Origin: Micromonospora foliorum
GTDB taxonomy: Bacteria; Actinomycetota; Actinomycetes; Mycobacteriales; Micromonosporaceae
Length of the DNA: 32,982 nt
Direction: 5' to 3'
Assembly: GCF_022229015.1 (NCBI RefSeq)
Contig: NZ_JAKKFF010000121.1
Span: forward strand, 1-32,982
Both the position numbers and the translations under genes were made by a program. Shown here one piece after another: positions 1-8,802 of this stretch (position 1 is the stretch's first letter; every line of letters begins with the position of its first letter). A model generated the notes under the pieces. The model was not told where the DNA came from, did not search any database, and saw only the letters and a list, made by a program, of their open reading frames with translations.

Positions 1-13
1 ACTCCCGATGTAG

Positions 14-415
14 CAGGCCGGTGGGCCGGGTGGGGACGGGTCCGCCGACGGGCCGGCGCGGCCGATCGCCGAGTCGCCGTGGGCGTACCCGCCGCAACGT
101 CCGGCTGGAGCGACCGCGCCCGCTCAGGACGAGGCCAGCGCGACGCCTCCGATCCCGCCGCCTCCCGTCGTCCCGCACGCCGGTCCCTCGCAGGCGCGTC
201 CCGGGCAGCCGTTCACCCCCGCCATCCCCGGCCAGGCCGGCCCGGCGCAGATCCCGCCGCCGCCCGACCTGACGCAGTTCAGCAACCCGCCGCACGGCAC
301 TCCACCACCGCAGCACGCTCCTGGGCAGGCCGGGCCGGCGACCCCACCGCCCGGGCCGTTTCCGCCCTCGCCGGGTTGGTACCCACCGCCGTGGCAGCAG
401 GGCTCCCCCGGCGGC
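14..415 (+). other. In-frame proline-rich extension upstream of the ParA-like ATPase, without a normal start
   Basis: The reading frame of the ATPase stays open upstream from its first ATG back to position 14 and reads like coding sequence: nearly all codons end in G or C, and the translation is rich in Pro, Gln, Gly and Ala, as in the flexible N-termini of many actinobacterial ParA/MinD-like proteins. There is no ATG, GTG or TTG in frame between 14 and 415; only a CTG at 269. An in-frame TAG sits at 11-13. Either the N-terminus uses an unusual start, or the TAG reflects a nonsense change, frameshift or sequence error in a gene starting outside the window. The window edge prevents a decision. 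Confidence 0.45.
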
Positions 416-1450
416 ATGCCTGGGCAGCCGTACCAGGAGGCCGACGGGGTGACCCGGGTGCCGGCCCCCGCCTACCCGGACGCGACCGCGTACCCGGACG
501 CGACCTGGACACCGGAGGACACCGCCGCGCCGACCGCCGAGGACTTCGCCCGACGCCGCCAGGTTCGACCCGCCGACCCGGTGGCGACCATGGGTGTACG
601 CGCGGTGGTCAACAAGATGGGCCTGCTCCGGCTCTCTCCGGGGCGGCACGAGCAGGAGCTCAAGCGGGACATCGAGACGGTGCGCCGCAACTTCGGCGGT
701 CTGCGGCAGGTGACCGTGGTCAACCCGAAGGGCGGCGCCGGTAAGACGGTGGCCATCCTGCTGCTCGCGATGACGTTCGGTCAGAAGCGCGGCGGTTACG
801 TGTTGGCCTGGGACAACAACGAGACCCAGGGCACCCTGGGGATGCGCGCCCAACAGGACTTCCACTCCCGCACGGTGCGGGACATGCTGCGTGACCTCGG
901 GCAGTTCCAGGGGGCGCACGGGCGGGTCGGCGACCTGTCGCAGTACGTCCGCTCGCAGGGCGAGGGGATGTTCGACGTCCTGGCCTCGGACGAGTCGGCC
1001 ACCGGTGGCGAGATGTTGACCGCTGCGGCGTTCGCCGAGATCCGTGAGGTGGTCAGCCGGTTCTACAAGTTGATCTTCGTGGACACCGGGAACAACGTCC
1101 GGGCGCAGAACTGGCAGGCGTCGATGGACGCCACCGACCAGTTGGTGGTCACCATGTCGGCCCGTAACGACTCCGCCGAGACCGCCGCCCGGATGCTCGA
1201 CCACCTGGAGCAGAGCGGCCGGCAACGGCTGGTCCGTCAGGCCGTGACGGTGGTGTCGATGCCGCCGTCCCGCAAGGAGATCGACCTGCCGGCCATCCAG
1301 GAGCACTTCGCGGCCCGCACCCGGGCGGTGTTGCTGGCCCCGTACGAGCGGCTCATCGACAGTGGCGAGCCGATCCGGTACGGCGGGCTCTCCTCGGCCA
1401 CCCGGGACGCCTGGCTGAAGATCGCCGCCGCGGTCGCCGAAGGGCTGTAA
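416..1450 (+). CDS. ParA/MinD-family ATPase with proline-rich N-terminus
   Basis: This is a P-loop ATPase of the ParA/MinD (SIMIBI) class, a family that positions chromosomes, division sites or secretion machinery by ATP-driven dimer cycling. The deviant Walker A is visible as NPKGGAGKT (KGGAGKT at residues 105-111), followed by a helix, [11 protein letters not shown] (the usual switch I region) and FVDTGNN as a Walker B-like strand. The first roughly 60 residues are Pro/Ala-rich and low complexity. The architecture resembles actinobacterial MinD-like proteins, including EspI-type proteins, but no partner gene (parB, secretion genes) is in the window. The start is uncertain: ATG 416 lacks a Shine-Dalgarno, GTG 449 has AGGAGG (435-440) at good spacing, and the frame is open further upstream. 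A perfect 15-bp hairpin follows the stop. Confidence 0.85.
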   Translation: MPGQPYQEADGVTRVPAPAYPDATAYPDATWTPEDTAAPTAEDFARRRQVRPADPVATMGVRAVVNKMGLLRLSPGRHEQELKRDIETVRRNFGGLRQVTVVNPKGGAGKTVAILLLAMTFGQKRGGYVLAWDNNETQGTLGMRAQQDFHSRTVRDMLRDLGQFQGAHGRVGDLSQYVRSQGEGMFDVLASDESATGGEMLTAAAFAEIREVVSRFYKLIFVDTGNNVRAQNWQASMDATDQLVVTMSARNDSAETAARMLDHLEQSGRQRLVRQAVTVVSMPPSRKEIDLPAIQEHFAARTRAVLLAPYERLIDSGEPIRYGGLSSATRDAWLKIAAAVAEGL

Positions 1451-1454
1451 ACCG

Positions 1455-1488
1455 CCGACGGCCGGCCCGGTGTCGGGCCGGCCGTCGG
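1455..1488. terminator. Bidirectional hairpin terminator between convergent genes
   Basis: A perfect 15-bp inverted repeat (left arm beginning CCGACGGCCGG) with a 4-base loop lies between the ends of the ParA-like gene (+) and the DUF3151 gene (-). There is no U-tract, as is usual in high-GC actinobacteria. Confidence 0.8.
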
Positions 1489-1495
1489 GGCGGGG

Positions 1496-1924
1496 TCAGT
1501 TGCTCGCCAGCGCGTCCGCCGCTTCCGGGTCGCAGTCGCGCAGGAACTGGGCACAGCGGGCCGCCTCGTCGGCCTCGCCGATCTCGTCGGCAGCGCGGGA
1601 CAGCACGTACAGGCAGCGCAGGAAGCCCCGGTTGGGCTCGTGTGACCACGGCACCGGGCCGTGCCCCTTCCACCCACTGCGGCGCAGCTGGTCGAGGCCC
1701 CGGTGGTAGCCGGTGCGGGCGTACGCGTACGCCGTCACCACCTGGCCCTGCGCGAACGCCCGGGCCGCGAGCTCCCCCCAGGCGGCGCTGTAGGTCGGGA
1801 AGCCGGCCGCCACGTTGGCGTACGCCTCGTCGGTGCCGGCCTCGCCGGCGGCGGCCAGGGCGGCGTCGGCCTCGTCGTTCACGGGCAGGCGGGTGGCCGG
1901 TGGCTCTGGCAAAAGGTTCTGCAT
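1496..1924 (-). CDS. DUF3151 family protein
   Basis: This 142-residue soluble protein matches DUF3151, an uncharacterised family found across actinobacteria. The recognisable part is the conserved stretch GHGPVPWSHEPNRGFLRCL, preceded by helical, alanine-rich sequence of tetratricopeptide-like character (AYAYARTGYHRGLDQLRR). The start MQNLLPEPPATRL at 1924 is preferred because it matches how the family begins; the frame extends to a TTG at 1936 only. Function is unknown. It is convergent with the ParA-like gene and divergent from the LOG-family gene. Family assignment is confident; no role is inferred. Confidence 0.85.
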   Translation of the reverse strand: MQNLLPEPPATRLPVNDEADAALAAAGEAGTDEAYANVAAGFPTYSAAWGELAARAFAQGQVVTAYAYARTGYHRGLDQLRRSGWKGHGPVPWSHEPNRGFLRCLYVLSRAADEIGEADEAARCAQFLRDCDPEAADALASN

Positions 1925-2173
1925 CGCCCCATTCAACCCGCTGGACAGGGCGACACGCGAGCGGGTCGGCCGACGTGTTCCGCTGAACGGCTGAGGAGTT
2001 GGTCACGCCTGCGGCCTATGCCGCTGCCTGGTGTTTTCCACTACAACTAATGGTCCGGAGCCTCCCCAGGAACCGGTAACGCGGGAGCCCGGTGGCCACG
2101 ACCACCGGGTTCCCGTCGGTTGCACCCCCGGCCCGAGGTTTGGCCAGCCCCGGCGGAGGGGCAGGATGGCCGG

Positions 2174-3367
2174 GTGCCGACCCCACCTCCCGCGGACGTC
2201 ATCGAGCCGCACCTGCACGCCGGCGAGATCCAGACCCGGGCCGAGTTCGACCACCAGCTGGCCACCGGTCGGCTGACCGGACTGACCGTGCAGGGCCTGC
2301 GGCTCGACCTCGCGCCGGTGCCCGACCTGACCGGCATCGACGTCGCCGGCACCCTCTTCGTCGGTTGCCGGTTCGCGTCCCGGGACGTGGGCGCCGATCT
2401 GGTCCGGCGCGGCGCGAACGTGGTGCCGCCGTTCTCGGGGTTGCCGTACCCGACCCAGCCGACGCACCTCTACACCCCGGACGACCTGGCCGCCGGGTTC
2501 GCCGAGGGCGGGTTCACCGGGATGTACGACACCCGGGTGTACGACCACTACCGAGCGCACGGCGGTGCACTGCCGGACGTCAAGGAGGCGCTGGGTCAAC
2601 GGCTGCACGACCACGGCGTGGACAACGCGCTGGCCGACGCCACCCGGGTCTGGCTGGCCGCGCACGGGCCGCAGTCGGTGGTGGGCATCATGGGCGGTCA
2701 CGCGGTGCGGCGCGGCAGTCCCGCGTACCGGATGGCGGCCGTGCTGGGTTGGGAGCTGGCGCGGGCCGACCGGCTGGTGGTGACCGGCGGCGGCCCCGGG
2801 GTGATGGAGGCCGCGAACCTCGGCGCCTACCTGGCGGACCGGCCGGCGACCGAGGTGACGGCGGCGATCGACCTGCTGGCCACCGCCCCCGACTTCACCG
2901 ACCACCACCGGTACACGGCCACGGCGCTGACGGTCCGGCAACGGTACGCGGGGGTGCCCCGGCAGCGTGGCGACGATCTGGGCTGGTCACGCGCGGGTGG
3001 TCTGGCCATTCCGACCTGGCTGTACGGGCACGAGCCGGCGAACCTGTTCGCCGGGCGGATCGCGAAGTACTTCTCGAACGCGATCCGGGAGGACACCATC
3101 CTGCGCCTCGCCCGCGGCGGCATCGTCTTCGCTCCGGGGCGGGCGGGCACGGTGCAGGAGGTGTTCCAGGCGGCCACCAAGACCTACTACGGCACCGACG
3201 GCGCCAGCGGGGCGTACATCTTCCTGGATCGCGCCTACTGGACCGGGGAGCTGCCGGTGGAGGCGCTGTTGCGCCCGCTGCTGGCCGCGTCCCCGTTCGG
3301 TGACCTGTCGTCGACGATCCACCTCACCGACGACGTTCGCGAGGCCGTACGCCTGTTGACGACCTAA
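2174..3367 (+). CDS. LOG-family Rossmann protein (lysine-decarboxylase-like fold)
   Basis: This 397-residue protein carries the signature of the LOG/TIGR00730 superfamily, which includes cytokinin-nucleotide phosphoribohydrolases and nucleotide-binding proteins often mislabelled as lysine decarboxylases. The diagnostic motifs are GGGPGVMEA at residues 205-213 and PGRAGTVQE at 321-329. The latter is normally PGGxGTxxE, and the Gly-to-Arg change at 323 is a departure near the active site. The protein is longer than plain LOG enzymes (about 200 residues), with an extra N-terminal region of about 150 residues, so it belongs to the longer bacterial branch with unclear substrate. GTG 2174 is chosen because AGGA at 2163-2166 is well placed; an upstream ATG at 2120 is also open. 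A hairpin follows the stop. Confidence 0.8.
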   Translation: MPTPPPADVIEPHLHAGEIQTRAEFDHQLATGRLTGLTVQGLRLDLAPVPDLTGIDVAGTLFVGCRFASRDVGADLVRRGANVVPPFSGLPYPTQPTHLYTPDDLAAGFAEGGFTGMYDTRVYDHYRAHGGALPDVKEALGQRLHDHGVDNALADATRVWLAAHGPQSVVGIMGGHAVRRGSPAYRMAAVLGWELARADRLVVTGGGPGVMEAANLGAYLADRPATEVTAAIDLLATAPDFTDHHRYTATALTVRQRYAGVPRQRGDDLGWSRAGGLAIPTWLYGHEPANLFAGRIAKYFSNAIREDTILRLARGGIVFAPGRAGTVQEVFQAATKTYYGTDGASGAYIFLDRAYWTGELPVEALLRPLLAASPFGDLSSTIHLTDDVREAVRLLTT

Positions 3368-3370
3368 CGA

Positions 3371-3406
3371 CGACGGCCGGCGCCCCGTGCGGGGAGCCGG
3401 CCGTCG
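3371..3406. terminator. Bidirectional hairpin terminator
   Basis: Arms CGACGGCCGGC and GCCGGCCGTCG (11 bp), extended by CCCC/GGGG around a 4-base loop, separate the converging LOG-family gene (+) and aldolase gene (-). Confidence 0.8.
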
Positions 3407-3417
3407 GTGGGACGTCG

Positions 3418-4443
<1,026 letters not shown>

Positions 4444-4527
4444 GTGATGCGCTCCTTACTTACCACTCTCGGCCGTGCTGGCCGCTGTTCTTCATTTGTG
4501 CGCCGGACCGCGCTGTCCTCCGCCGGA

Positions 4528-4558
4528 AGTATCCCGTAGGTGAGGTGCGCCGGAACAA
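4528..4558 (-). promoter_or_regulatory. Possible fba promoter
   Basis: On the minus strand TTGTTC (4558-4553) lies 19 bases before GATACT (4533-4528), about 85 bases upstream of the aldolase ATG. The match to a housekeeping promoter is only moderate. Confidence 0.3.
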
Positions 4559-4578
4559 CCGACCCGGGTGTCAGCCGT

Positions 4579-4962
4579 TCACCGGCGGTCCAGGTTGTCC
4601 GGCACGATGACGCTGATCAACCAGGTCACCACGGTCATCACGATGGCTCCCCAGAACGCCGGCCAGAATCCGTCCACCTGGAACGGTAGGTCGAGCCCGC
4701 GGGCGATCCGGTCGGTGAGCAGGAACAGCAACGCGTTGACCACCAGCGCGAACAGACCCAGGGTCAGCAGGTAGAACACGCAGCCGACGACCCTGATCAC
4801 CGGCTTGAGCACCGCGTTGATCACGCCGAAGATCAGCGCCACCACGATCAGGGTGAGCACGGTGTTGCCACCCGAGCGGCCGTGCACGTCCACCCCGGGC
4901 ACGATCAGCGTGGTTATCCACAACGCGACCGCGGTGATCGCCAGTCTGATGAGGAAGCCCAC
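4579..4962 (-). CDS. Phage holin family (superfamily IV) small membrane protein
   Basis: This 127-residue protein is almost entirely hydrophobic with four predicted membrane helices (about 3-22, 34-56, 59-83, 101-121). The pattern, with VNALLFLLTDRIARGL and an asparagine in the second helix segment (FGVINAVLKPV), is that of the mycobacterial four-TMS phage holin family, which is chromosomally encoded across actinobacteria. Despite the name there is no nearby phage gene, so a lytic role should not be assumed; the cellular function is unknown. It is transcribed separately from fba, which starts 135 bases further along in the same direction. Confidence 0.8.
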   Translation of the reverse strand: MGFLIRLAITAVALWITTLIVPGVDVHGRSGGNTVLTLIVVALIFGVINAVLKPVIRVVGCVFYLLTLGLFALVVNALLFLLTDRIARGLDLPFQVDGFWPAFWGAIVMTVVTWLISVIVPDNLDRR

Positions 4963-5087
4963 GGCACCATCCTGGCACCGGGTCGCGTCGCCGAGGGCTG
5001 ATTCCGCCTACTCCGCCTTCCGGGCGGGGCGCCCGCCCAGCCCGTACGGTGGTGGGATCCGTGCCCCTGAGACCCCCGGGAGGAACC

Positions 5088-5300
5088 ATGGGTCAGCCCG
5101 ACGAGGACTTCACCCCCGGCGACCACCTCGCGCCGCACGAACGCGACCCCGAGGCGGACCCGGCGGACGCGGTCGAGCAGGCCACGGTCGCCGGCCCCAC
5201 CGACGTCGACAGCGAGCCGCACCGTGGCCTGGAGGTCGACGACTGGGACGCGATGGAGCAGGCCCGGGTGGTCACCACGGACGAGGACGACTACCGCTGA
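5088..5300 (+). CDS. Small acidic hypothetical protein
   Basis: This is a 70-residue, strongly acidic protein (many Asp/Glu, ending in DEDDYR) with no signal peptide, membrane helix or recognised domain. ATG 5088 is preceded by GGGAGGA (5078-5084) at ideal spacing, which supports real translation and favours this start over the in-frame GTG at 5049. The sequence is low complexity and probably disordered. It lies 145 bases before the first surface-protein gene on the same strand, but nothing in the sequence links the two. I do not recognise it. Confidence 0.6.
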   Translation: MGQPDEDFTPGDHLAPHERDPEADPADAVEQATVAGPTDVDSEPHRGLEVDDWDAMEQARVVTTDEDDYR

Positions 5301-5340
5301 CCCCGCCGCCGGGTCGGCTGCCCGTTGCGACAGAGGTGCC

Positions 5341-5351
5341 CAACCGTTCGG
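5341..5351 (+). promoter_or_regulatory. CAACCGTTCGG element upstream of the first surface-protein gene
   Basis: CAACCGTTCGG lies 105 bases before the start codon of the LPITG protein at 5446. The same 11-mer with a single change lies 112 bases before the paralogue at 8803. It could be the -35 region of an ECF-type promoter or an operator; this is inference from two copies only. Confidence 0.4.
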
Positions 5352-5445
5352 GCCGTTAGACAGATATCGATCCCAAAGGGTTACCGGACAAGCCGCCGTC
5401 TCCCTAGGTTGGACGAGCGCCACCTGTACCCCACGGGAGGACCCC

Positions 5446-7011
5446 ATGCTCAGACACTCGCTCCGCTGGCTGACCGGGCTCGGCGCCGCAGGCGCGTTGG
5501 TCGCCGCCTCCGCCACCCCCGCCGTCGCCGCAGCCACGATCGAGCCCTACTTCCAGGACTCCACCCTGGCCGTCGGCTCGACGGCGACCACCCGCACCCT
5601 GTTCCTGTACGCCGACGAGCCGACGGTCCTCACCGACGTCTCCGTGCGCTACGACTACCGCTCCCTGGCCAACAAGATCACCGTGGCCCCTGCCGACGGC
5701 CAGGAGTGCACCGCGCCGGAGCCGGGCGTTCTCGTCTGCACCGAGCCCTTCGACGTCGTCCTCAACGAGATGCCACCTCTGGGCAGCGGGATCTACCGCA
5801 ACGCGACCAAGCAGGTGCGCCTCGGCCTCACCGAGGACGCGCAGCTCGGCGACTCCGGTGACATCGCCGTCAGCTTCCAGGCCGCCGGCGGCCGGCGCGG
5901 CAGCTACACCTCCCAGGTCCGGGTCGGCGAGGGGGTCGATCTTGCCGGCGGCCCGTACACCACCGTCTCCTCGAAGCCGGGCGGGAAGTTCTCGGTGCCG
6001 CTGGCCGTGGCCAACGCCGGCGACACGACCGTCAGCGGGTTCGTCGCGGTCTTCGACCTCGCCTACTCGATCCGAACCAAGGACCGGTTCAGCAACTGCC
6101 GCTACTCCGACGACCACCTGGTCTCCTGCCAGTTCGACGAGGAGATCGCGGTGGGCACCGGGCTCGTCGCCACGCTGAACCTCGAACTCGGCAAGGACAC
6201 CTACGCGCCGACCAACCAGTCCGGCCATGCCCAGTTCATGACCACTGCCGACTTCGAGGACCTGACCCGGGTACGGGAAGCCGTCGGCGCCCGGGCGGCC
6301 ACCCCCGGCGGCGGCCCGAAACTGACTCTGACCAAGGCACCCGGCAGGATGCGGCAGGCCGCCCAGACCGACGTCGGGCCGGGCAACGACCACACCGGGT
6401 GGATCATCAAGGCCACCGGCACGAACGGCACCGACCTCGCGGCGATCGGCGCCACGCTGAAGGGCAGCGCCGGTGCCGTCGTCACGGCCACCGTGGGCTT
6501 CCGGAACAACGGCCCGGCGACGCTCGACAAGGTTAACGAAGACTACGAGGCGGCCACCCACACCACCGTCGAGTTGCCACCGGGCAGCACCGCCGTCGAG
6601 GTCCCCGGCAACTGCCAGTTGCGACCGGGCACCCGCACGTACCAGTGCGCCTCCGAGATGCTCCTGGTGGCCGGTCAGACCTACGCCATGAAGTTCCGGC
6701 TGCGCATCGACAAGGTCATCCCCAACGCCCGGGGCGCGGTGCGGGTCAACGCGCCGTGCGAGTGCCCCGGCGGCGGCAGCTTTCAGGACGACATCAAACC
6801 GGCCAACGACAGGGCCACCATCGTGGTCAACGCGGCCCAGAGCGGCGGTGGCCAAGGCGACGGTGATGGCGACGGTGGCGGTGGTGGGGGTTCGCTGCCG
6901 ATCACCGGCGCTCCCACCACCCTGATCGCCGGCATCGGCGCCCTGCTGCTCGTCACCGGTGCGGGCTGCTACCTGCTCGCCCGACGCAGAAGCAGCCGCT
7001 TCTTCGCCTGA
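5446..7011 (+). CDS. Secreted LPXTG-type (LPITG) cell-surface protein, paralogue 1
   Basis: This 521-residue protein is built for sortase anchoring. It has a signal peptide (basic MLRHSLRW, hydrophobic core, AVA-A cleavage near 28), a long beta-rich extracellular region, a Gly/Asp-rich linker (about 468-482), LPITG at 484-488, a hydrophobic segment and a basic tail (RRRSSRFFA). The extracellular part contains paired cysteines and DUF11/CARDB-like strands (VVTATVGFRNNGPATLD); no enzymatic motif is seen. It aligns along its whole length with the protein at 8803-10374, sharing the signal peptide, the LGKDTYAP motif, the FEDF/FEDL region, IDKVI, the CEC cysteines and the C-terminus. ATG 5446 follows GGGAGG (5435-5440). 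No sortase gene is in the window. Function unknown, likely surface adhesion or structure. Confidence 0.88.
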   Translation: MLRHSLRWLTGLGAAGALVAASATPAVAAATIEPYFQDSTLAVGSTATTRTLFLYADEPTVLTDVSVRYDYRSLANKITVAPADGQECTAPEPGVLVCTEPFDVVLNEMPPLGSGIYRNATKQVRLGLTEDAQLGDSGDIAVSFQAAGGRRGSYTSQVRVGEGVDLAGGPYTTVSSKPGGKFSVPLAVANAGDTTVSGFVAVFDLAYSIRTKDRFSNCRYSDDHLVSCQFDEEIAVGTGLVATLNLELGKDTYAPTNQSGHAQFMTTADFEDLTRVREAVGARAATPGGGPKLTLTKAPGRMRQAAQTDVGPGNDHTGWIIKATGTNGTDLAAIGATLKGSAGAVVTATVGFRNNGPATLDKVNEDYEAATHTTVELPPGSTAVEVPGNCQLRPGTRTYQCASEMLLVAGQTYAMKFRLRIDKVIPNARGAVRVNAPCECPGGGSFQDDIKPANDRATIVVNAAQSGGGQGDGDGDGGGGGGSLPITGAPTTLIAGIGALLLVTGAGCYLLARRRSSRFFA

Positions 7012-7028
7012 CCCATCCCGACCCGACC

Positions 7029-7065
7029 GACGCCCCGCCGACCCGTACCGGGCTGGCGGGGCGTC
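7029..7065. terminator. Hairpin terminator after surface-protein gene 1
   Basis: Arms GACGCCCCGCC (7029-7039) and GGCGGGGCGTC (7055-7065) flank a 15-base loop, 18 bases after the surface-protein stop and 20 bases after the convergent LCP gene ends, so it may serve both strands. Confidence 0.75.
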
Positions 7066-7084
7066 GTCGTGATCTCCCCACCCA

Positions 7085-8140
7085 TCACCGGGTGGGATTG
7101 ACCTGCTCCGGGTGCTGCGCCACCCACTGCGCCAACCGATCCTCACTCAACGCGGCGAGGAACGCCGGGCCCAGCTTCGGATCCAGCGGCAGCCGCGAAG
7201 CGTTGTCCACCGGCGGGCCGACCGGGAGGCTGAGCCCCACCGGGTCGACGCTCTTCAGCTCGGGCAGCACCGCCACCAGCCTGGTCAGCGGCAGGCCGTC
7301 GTCGTCGACCGCCAACCCCTTACCGCCTGCCGACAGCAGCGCGGTGAGCCGGACCGGATTGGTCAGCACGTCCTGCGCGACCGCCCGCCGGATCAGCGCG
7401 GCGACGTAGCGCTGGGCGTTACGGTCCCGGTCGAACGCGCCGTCGGGCAGGTACCGCCGTTGCCGCAGCAGGTCGACGGAGGCAGCTCCGTCGAGCCGCT
7501 GACAGCCGGCCGGGAAGGTCCGGCGGGTGTGCCAGGACCGCACCTCCGTCGGTAGGCACACCTCCACCCCGTCGACGGCGTCGGTGATCCGGCGCAGCCC
7601 CGCAAAGGTCAGCACCGCGCCGGCGTCGACGCGTACCCCGGTCAGGTCGGCGACCACCCGGCGGGTCAGGTCGTAGCCGGCGTCCAGGTCGGGCCGGGGC
7701 TCGCCGCTGTAGAACGCGCTGTTGAGCTTCCCGGTCCCCCGGCCGGGGATCGACACCTCCAGGTCGCGCGGCAGCGAGATGAGGTACGGCCGGCTCCGGT
7801 CGGCCGGGATGTGCACCAGCAGGACGGAGTCGGCCAACCGGTACGACGGTTCCTCGCCGAAGCCGTCCACCCCGAGCAGCAGGACGTTCAGCGCCCCGGA
7901 CTGCGCGCCAGCCGGTCGACCGGACAACGACGGGCCCTCCGCCGGCCGATCGGGGCGCAGTTGCGGCACCCCGACTCCGAGCGCGCCGAGCAGGGCGAGC
8001 GTGACGCCGGCGGCCTGGAACCGCTGCCGGCGGCGACGGCGGACCGCGGCGAGCCGGTCAATCGCGGCCCGTAGCGGGCCGGTCGACGGGGTCAACGGCT
8101 CGTGCCGGACGAAGGCGGCACGCAGGTCATCCTCGATCAT
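7085..8140 (-). CDS. LCP (LytR-CpsA-Psr) family protein with a basic cytoplasmic N-terminus
   Basis: LCP proteins transfer undecaprenyl-linked glycopolymers to peptidoglycan on the outer face of the membrane. This 351-residue protein has a 42-residue cytoplasmic segment ending in a basic run (AAVRRRRRQR), one membrane helix (about 43-59) and an extracellular LCP domain: LLLGVDG (87-93), RLADSVLLVHI (101-111), SLPRDLEVSIPG (122-133), KLNSAFYSG (138-146), and RQRR with DRDR (226-240), which provide the conserved Asp/Arg set. ATG 8140 follows GGAGG with 7 bases between, and lies 2 bases after the sigma-factor stop, so the two are co-translated. That coupling and the N-terminus (MIEDDLRAAFVRHEPLTP) resemble membrane proteins encoded after SigE-family sigma factors, raising the possibility of a built-in anti-sigma role (inference). 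Confidence 0.9.
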   Translation of the reverse strand: MIEDDLRAAFVRHEPLTPSTGPLRAAIDRLAAVRRRRRQRFQAAGVTLALLGALGVGVPQLRPDRPAEGPSLSGRPAGAQSGALNVLLLGVDGFGEEPSYRLADSVLLVHIPADRSRPYLISLPRDLEVSIPGRGTGKLNSAFYSGEPRPDLDAGYDLTRRVVADLTGVRVDAGAVLTFAGLRRITDAVDGVEVCLPTEVRSWHTRRTFPAGCQRLDGAASVDLLRQRRYLPDGAFDRDRNAQRYVAALIRRAVAQDVLTNPVRLTALLSAGGKGLAVDDDGLPLTRLVAVLPELKSVDPVGLSLPVGPPVDNASRLPLDPKLGPAFLAALSEDRLAQWVAQHPEQVNPTR

Positions 8141-8142
8141 GT

Positions 8143-8622
8143 TCACGCCTCCACGTACTCGGCCCGGAGCGTGGCCAGGGCCCGGGAGATGGACGAACGG
8201 ACGGTCCCGACGGCGCAGCCGAGGATGTCGGCGATCTCGACGTCGGGCAGATCCTCGTAGTAGCGCAGCACCAGAGCGGCCCGCTGCCGACGCGGCAGCC
8301 GGGACAGCCAGGACCAGATCTGATCCCGGTCCACGGCGGACTGGGCATGGTCGGTGGGCACCGGCACCGACGCGTCGGGCTCCCCGCGCAACAGCACCCG
8401 ACGGACCCACGAACCGCGCCGCCAGTCGACGTACTGGTTGGTGAGCATCCGGCGTACGTAACGCTCGGGCGAGTCCGCGCGGGCGACCCGACGCCAGTTG
8501 AGCTGGACCCGGACCATGGTCTCCTGGACCAGATCCTGGGCCTGGTGCGGATCACCGGTCAGCATCACCGCGTACCGCAGTAGCGGGGCCAGCCGCGTGT
8601 CCGCGAACTCCTCGTACGTCAC
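8143..8622 (-). CDS. SigE-family ECF RNA polymerase sigma factor
   Basis: This 159-residue extracytoplasmic-function sigma factor has only regions 2 and 4. Region 2 is seen as DPHQAQDLVQETMVRV (24-39) followed by SPERYVRRMLTNQYVDWRR (51-69). Region 4 is LPRRQRAALVLRYYEDLPDVEIADILG with the recognition helix CAVGTVRSSISRAL (136-149). This arrangement is typical of the actinobacterial SigE family. It starts at GTG 8622 after GGGAGGTGCA. It is the first gene of a two-gene operon with the LCP protein and is divergent from surface-protein gene 2. Likely role: switching on envelope genes, possibly including the two flanking LPITG genes. Confidence 0.93.
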   Translation of the reverse strand: MTYEEFADTRLAPLLRYAVMLTGDPHQAQDLVQETMVRVQLNWRRVARADSPERYVRRMLTNQYVDWRRGSWVRRVLLRGEPDASVPVPTDHAQSAVDRDQIWSWLSRLPRRQRAALVLRYYEDLPDVEIADILGCAVGTVRSSISRALATLRAEYVEA

Positions 8623-8687
8623 TGCACCTCCCGGGGGCTCCTGCCTCAGATGACGGGAGTGGACGGACGGAACGTTGCGGCGAGCCT

Positions 8688-8713
8688 GATCAACCTTTCG
8701 GCTGGTCTTGATC
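8688..8713. promoter_or_regulatory. Inverted repeat and CAACCTTTCGG element in the divergent sigma/surface-protein region
   Basis: GATCAA (8688-8693) and TTGATC (8708-8713) form a perfect 6-bp inverted repeat with a 14-base gap. Inside it lies CAACCTTTCGG (8691-8701), which matches the element at 5341-5351 in 10 of 11 positions. The site is 66 bases upstream of the sigma GTG and 112 upstream of the surface-protein ATG. It is a candidate promoter/operator for the divergent pair. Confidence 0.4.
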
Positions 8714-8802
8714 GAGGAGCGGCATCGGGGGCGGCGGCCAACCTTAGAGATTCCTTAAGATCCGCAGGCTCCACCTTTCGTCCCCCGACATGAGGGAACC
8801 CC

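Noticed and set aside
4579..4962. Prophage remnant because of the holin-family gene
   Set aside because: This holin family is a normal chromosomal gene in actinobacteria and no other phage gene, integrase or attachment site is nearby.
5404..7146. 580-codon minus-strand open frame opposite surface gene 1
   Set aside because: It has no ribosome-binding site and is composed of repetitive Gly/Val/Arg; the plus-strand gene has a signal peptide and LPITG.
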